Below are positions 15,462 through 18,699 of a stretch of DNA of 18,699 nucleotides, one piece after another; position 1 is the first letter of the stretch; every line of letters begins with the position of its first letter. Under the pieces are notes generated by a model. It saw nothing but the letters and a program-made list of their open reading frames with translations, made no database searches and had not been told where the DNA came from. The position numbers were made by a program, and so were the translations under genes. Source of the stretch: Armatimonadota bacterium. GTDB taxonomy: Bacteria > Armatimonadota > Fimbriimonadia > Fimbriimonadales > ATM1. Location of the stretch: positions 1-18,699 of the forward strand of contig JACDEQ010000012.1 in assembly GCA_013816225.1 (NCBI GenBank), read 5' to 3'.

Positions 15462-15818
15462 ATGCTAGACTCACCATCCGAAATGCGCCTGTTCGGGAAA
15501 GTCGATCTGCAAAGCGTCACGAGCCACGTACCGTGGCCCGTCCGGCTGTACGCGCTACTCGGGCTGATGGACTTCTTTTTTACACTTCTCGCGTTTCAGT
15601 ACGGTTTCCAAGAGGGCAACCCGATCTTGGCCTGGTACCAGGAGCAAGGGGTCTTCGAGGTCGTGAAGGTTGGAACGACCATCGCCATCGTCATTCTGGG
15701 CTTCTTGCTGTGGAAGCTGCGCCTGGTGAGGGCCATTATCTGCGCCGCGGACATCGGAATGTTCGCCCTGTTCTGCTGGCATCTCTTCTTTTGGGTCGGC
15801 TTCCTCAATAAAGGCTGA
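15462..15818 (+). CDS. Small membrane protein, DUF5658-like
   Basis: This 118-residue protein has three predicted membrane segments: about residues 29-48 (LYALLGLMDFFFTLLAFQYG), 67-84 and 92-112. After the first helix comes QEGNPILAWYQEQGVFEVVK. The order "helix with D..T, then E.NP, then a K at the start of the next helix" is what I associate with DUF5658 family proteins, whose function is unknown. The ATG is six bases after the recQ stop with no clear Shine-Dalgarno. An in-frame ATG at 15483 would remove seven residues. It probably rides on the typA-recQ transcript. The family call is from memory of the pattern. Confidence 0.72.
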   Translation: MLDSPSEMRLFGKVDLQSVTSHVPWPVRLYALLGLMDFFFTLLAFQYGFQEGNPILAWYQEQGVFEVVKVGTTIAIVILGFLLWKLRLVRAIICAADIGMFALFCWHLFFWVGFLNKG

Positions 15819-15871
15819 ACGATTACGGCGTGACGAGCCATTCACTTAGCCGTTAGTACTCATGTAACAAA

Positions 15872-15885
15872 CCCCGTAAGCGGGG
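15872..15885 (+). promoter_or_regulatory. Short GC hairpin directly against the Shine-Dalgarno of the following gene
   Basis: CCCCG, loop TAAG, CGGGG forms a 5-bp stem whose 3' arm joins the AGGAGG ribosome binding site (15886-15891) without a gap. It could stabilise the mRNA 5' end or modulate access to the site. It lacks a T-run, so it is not a convincing terminator for the preceding gene. Confidence 0.4.
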
Positions 15886-15891
15886 AGGAGG
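15886..15891 (+). promoter_or_regulatory. Shine-Dalgarno (AGGAGG) of the 463-residue exported protein
   Basis: AGGAGG, extended upstream as GGGGAGGAGG, lies six bases before ATG 15898 and fixes that start. Confidence 0.8.
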
Positions 15892-15897
15892 AATTCG

Positions 15898-17289
15898 ATG
15901 AAGTTTCGCAGACATTTCGAGGGCTCGATCGCGCTGGCGGCCTTATGCGCGAGCGTCGTTGGCGTTTCAGACGAGTGGTACCCGCTGCCCAGAGCCAAGG
16001 AAAGGGCCAGCCCTGAATACACGGAGACGATCCGCAAGACCGCGACAATGGTCGGCAACCCAGAAGCTCAGCGGCTGGCCAATGCACGCGGGCTGAACAT
16101 TCTGAACGTCACATGGGAGGACACGGGCCGTTTCAAGAACTCGGCCGTCGGCCCGAACATCAGCGACATGACGATCCAGGTCGATGTCGAGAACCCGCTG
16201 ACGCGACAATTCGAGGTCACCTGCATGCCGGTCATCCGCTACCCGAATTATTCGGACCTTACTTGCGACTTCGACCCGCGTGGCTTTACGCTGCTCGTCG
16301 GAAACGAGAAGGGGAGGCCTCTCAAACGGGTGATTTTGTATCAGTTTTTGGAGAATCCCACTGCATATCTGGCAGAACCGAGCTCCTGGCGAGGCCGTGG
16401 ACGGAGCCTTGCTGCCCCACGGGACACCCACGCTCTCGTGAGCGCCCAGGCGTGCTTCTTGCCGATCCCGAAGAGCGGCAAGGCAACTTTCAACCCGGTG
16501 CTGTTCAACTACCAGAGCGTCTCAGGCGACCCGGCCGTTCTCACGATCCTTTGCACCCGCGAAGGGACGAGCACCACGATCATCGACAACAAGCGCGACC
16601 CATTCTCGACCGGGTCGGTCTGGGGCCAGCGGCTATTCCATAACGCGAACGGCGAGCGCGCGAGCCTTACCGGCGAGCGGTTGAGCGACTTCATTTCCAA
16701 GGGCCTCGGTTCCGGCAAGGGCCCTGGCCTCAGCATGGTCTTGCTGGTCCAGGTTCCGCTCAAACAGAAGCACCCGATGCGTGGTGGCGGCGGATTCGGT
16801 GGCGGGGGAAACTACGAGCTCTCAGCGCCGTCTACAAAATCCGATGCTAAGGTGGGCCGAAGCGACGTCGAAGCGGCCGTGATCGGCCACGGCGAGGTCG
16901 AGGGCCCGTTCACCGAGATCGACAATCTCGCGATCGAGCGCCACCCGAATTTCCCCGTTCGCGTGACGGTTCAGTTTTATAAGGCCACTTCGAATGGAGT
17001 GGTTTCCGAGGCCGACATGACCACCATCAAGAAAGAAATCGAGCAGGTCTACAGCCTAAGCGACTACGTCGGCAGCCTCGTCACCCAGGGCGAGACTGGA
17101 CGCCCGACCGAGTACGTCGGCATGAAAGTCCAGCCGCCCGGATGGTGGGACGAGTTCTGGCTGCGCCATCAGCAAAACACCGGCGATTCTCGCGAGGAAG
17201 CGCTCGCCAAGCTCATGAAGCTCCTAGGAAAGAACTACATGCAACGGCCCATTTGCGAGCTATACCTCCGAGACTGCTTGCGAAAGTAG
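15898..17289 (+). CDS. Exported protein of unknown function, 463 residues
   Basis: The N-terminus has basic residues and a short hydrophobic core (MKFRRHFEGS, then IALAALCASVVGVS), consistent with a signal peptide ending near residue 24. The mature part starts with a proline/charged region, then has LNILNVTWEDTGRFKNSAVG and PNISDMTIQV (67-95), MPVIRYPNYSD (110-120) and FTLLVGNEKG. A Gly-rich patch lies at 295-304 (MRGGGGFGGGG). The C-terminal third has VRVTVQFYKATSNGVVSE, a Trp-rich segment PPGWWDEFWLRHQ (413-425) and two cysteines near the end (ICELYLRDC). I see no catalytic motif. I recall similar hypothetical proteins in Armatimonadota-like genomes but cannot name a family. The strong ribosome binding site and own 79-bp leader suggest good expression. 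Nothing downstream is co-oriented. Confidence 0.85.
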   Translation: MKFRRHFEGSIALAALCASVVGVSDEWYPLPRAKERASPEYTETIRKTATMVGNPEAQRLANARGLNILNVTWEDTGRFKNSAVGPNISDMTIQVDVENPLTRQFEVTCMPVIRYPNYSDLTCDFDPRGFTLLVGNEKGRPLKRVILYQFLENPTAYLAEPSSWRGRGRSLAAPRDTHALVSAQACFLPIPKSGKATFNPVLFNYQSVSGDPAVLTILCTREGTSTTIIDNKRDPFSTGSVWGQRLFHNANGERASLTGERLSDFISKGLGSGKGPGLSMVLLVQVPLKQKHPMRGGGGFGGGGNYELSAPSTKSDAKVGRSDVEAAVIGHGEVEGPFTEIDNLAIERHPNFPVRVTVQFYKATSNGVVSEADMTTIKKEIEQVYSLSDYVGSLVTQGETGRPTEYVGMKVQPPGWWDEFWLRHQQNTGDSREEALAKLMKLLGKNYMQRPICELYLRDCLRK

Positions 17290-17300
17290 GCACCGTTCCG

Positions 17301-17313
17301 CTCACCGGGTGAG
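17301..17313. terminator. Weak inverted repeat between convergent genes
   Basis: CTCAC, CGG, GTGAG lies in the 50-bp gap between the 463-residue protein gene and the convergent carboxyltransferase gene. It is short and has no T-run on either side. A bidirectional terminator role is only suggested by its position. Confidence 0.3.
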
Positions 17314-17339
17314 GGCAAGGATTCCCCATCGCCCGCCAT

Positions 17340-18699
17340 CTACATCCTAAAGACAGGCCATTTCGTCTCCGGAATCGGCGCGTAGAGCGATGCGGAGATC
17401 GACAAGCCGATTGCCGTGCGGGTCTCGGTTGGCAGAATAATGCCGTCATCCCACAGCCGCGCCGTCGCGAAGTAGGGGGAACCTTCCCGCTCGTACTGTT
17501 CGCGCACGGGGTCGCCGATTGCGGCCTTCTCTTTATCGGAAACCGGGCCCTTCATCTCCTTGATCGTGATCAAGACCTGCGCCGCCTGCTCGGCCCCCAT
17601 CACCGAGATCCGCGAGTTTGGCCAGGTGAACAGGAACCTCGGCCCGTAAGCCCGGCCGCACATCGCGTAGTTGCCCGCGCCGTGCGAGCCCCCGATGATC
17701 ACGGTGAACTTCGGCGCCTTCGTGGCGGAAACCGCCTGCACGATCTTCGCGCCGTCCTTCGTGATTCCGCCCTCCTCGTACCGCTTACCGACCATGAAGC
17801 CGGTGATGTTCTGCAGGAAGACCAGCGGCACCCTCCTTTGCGAACAAAGCTCGATAAAATGCGCCCCCTTGATCGCGCTTTCGCTGAATAAAACCCCGTT
17901 GTTCGCGAGAATCCCCACGGGGTAGCCCATCCAACGCGCGAACCCGGTCACGAGCGTAGAGCCGTATTCCTTCTTGAACTCGTGGAAGCGCGAGCCGTCC
18001 ACCAGCCGCGCGATCACGTCGCGGACGTCGTACTGCTGCTTCGGGTCGGTGGGCACGATGCCGGCGATCTCATCGGCCGGCCACAGGGGTTCCTCCACGT
18101 CGAGCGCGTCCAATTGCGTCTGCGGACGATAGCCCAGGTTCGCCACGATGTCGCGGCAGATCGAGAGCCCGTGCTCGTCGTTCTCGGCGAGGTGGTCCGT
18201 CACGCCGCTCACCCTCGAGTGCATCGCGCCGCCTCCCAGATCTTCCGCGCTCACTTCTTCGCCGGTTGCGGCCTTCACCAGAGGCGGCCCTGCCAGATAA
18301 ATCGTGCCGGTGGCCTTCACGATGATGTTCTCGTCGCTCATAGCCGGCACGTAGGCGCCGCCCGCGGTGCACATCCCCATCACTACCGCGATCTGCGGAA
18401 TGCCCTGCGCGCTCATCACGGCCTGGTTATAGAAAATCCGTCCGAAGTGCTCCTTGTCGGGGAAGACCTCGCTCTGCATCGGCAGGAACACGCCGCCCGA
18501 ATCCACCAAATAGATAATCGGCAGCCGGTTCTCCAGCGCGATCTCCTGGGCGCGGAGGTGTTTCTTGATCGTCAGCGGGTAGTACGTGCCGCCCTTCACG
18601 GTGGCGTCGTTCGCAACGATGACGCACGGCCGTCCCGAGATGCAGCCGAGGCCGGCGACAACGCCTGCGCTCGGCACCTCGTCGTCGTAGATCCCCCAC
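17340..18699 (-). CDS. liuB: Methylcrotonyl-CoA carboxylase beta (carboxyltransferase) subunit, N-terminus outside window
   Basis: The minus-strand frame is open from the right edge to TAG 17342-17340, giving 452 residues. The frame continues through the edge as WGIYDDEVPSAGVV, so the GTG at 18677 is not a real start. MccB proteins are about 535 residues, so roughly 80 are missing. Crotonase-fold carboxyltransferase features are clear: YPLTIKKHLRAQEIA, YLVDSGGVFLP, MCTAGGAYVPAMSDE, GGGAMHSRVSGVTDH, then NNGVLFSESAIKGAHFIELC, LQNITGFMVG, IGGSHGAGNYAMCGRAY and the end ISASLYAPIP. YYPLTIKKHLRAQEIA with DEHGLSICR resembles MccB and related geranyl-CoA carboxylase subunits more than propionyl-CoA carboxylase. 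It would complete the enzyme whose alpha parts lie at 9037-10922. Confidence 0.92.
   Translation of the reverse strand, partial: WGIYDDEVPSAGVVAGLGCISGRPCVIVANDATVKGGTYYPLTIKKHLRAQEIALENRLPIIYLVDSGGVFLPMQSEVFPDKEHFGRIFYNQAVMSAQGIPQIAVVMGMCTAGGAYVPAMSDENIIVKATGTIYLAGPPLVKAATGEEVSAEDLGGGAMHSRVSGVTDHLAENDEHGLSICRDIVANLGYRPQTQLDALDVEEPLWPADEIAGIVPTDPKQQYDVRDVIARLVDGSRFHEFKKEYGSTLVTGFARWMGYPVGILANNGVLFSESAIKGAHFIELCSQRRVPLVFLQNITGFMVGKRYEEGGITKDGAKIVQAVSATKAPKFTVIIGGSHGAGNYAMCGRAYGPRFLFTWPNSRISVMGAEQAAQVLITIKEMKGPVSDKEKAAIGDPVREQYEREGSPYFATARLWDDGIILPTETRTAIGLSISASLYAPIPETKWPVFRM

Overview
This 18.7 kb window is an ordinary-looking, gene-dense bacterial chromosome segment with moderately high GC. 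No rRNA, tRNA, CRISPR array, insertion sequence or phage gene is visible. It mixes core genes (dapF, murJ, trxA, dnaG, rpoD, typA, recQ) with a leucine/branched-chain acyl-CoA catabolic set and several secreted or membrane proteins of unknown function. The poorly known secreted proteins, the lone DUF5658-like membrane protein and the mix of strong Shine-Dalgarno and possibly leaderless starts remind me of Armatimonadota (Fimbriimonadia-like) genomes. This is an impression from family resemblance, not a test.

Layout. Bases 1-194 (+) are the 3' end of dapF, followed by a hairpin. From 253 to 2932 (-) lies trxA, murJ, a solitary HicB-like protein and a small membrane protein whose frame is broken. 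A divergent regulatory gap (2933-3092) separates these from a plus-strand run: an exported glycine-rich protein, dnaG, rpoD, a SAM methyltransferase and a PD-(D/E)XK nuclease with four cluster-type cysteines (3093-8228). That nuclease meets the minus-strand catabolic genes tail to tail, with both stop codons inside one CTAG.

The catabolic set reads leftwards from 11780: 3-methylglutaconyl-CoA hydratase, biotin carboxylase, BT/BCCP piece, HMG-CoA lyase. The beta (carboxyltransferase) subunit that would complete methylcrotonyl-CoA carboxylase runs off the right edge (17340-18699, -). Together these are the last three steps of leucine breakdown: 3-methylcrotonyl-CoA to 3-methylglutaconyl-CoA to HMG-CoA to acetoacetate plus acetyl-CoA. 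Between the two parts sits a plus-strand block: typA, recQ, a DUF5658-like membrane protein and a 463-residue exported protein of unknown function.

The main points for a second look are: (i) two apparent one-base frame breaks in the same sense, one splitting the carboxylase alpha subunit and one splitting a membrane protein; (ii) a glycine-rich exported protein that looks like a duplicated small module with a poly-Gly insert; (iii) a Cas4/AddB-like nuclease coupled to a methyltransferase behind dnaG-rpoD; (iv) possible leaderless starts of typA and the methyltransferase; (v) the unknown 463-residue secreted protein. I did not find a clear new multi-gene system.
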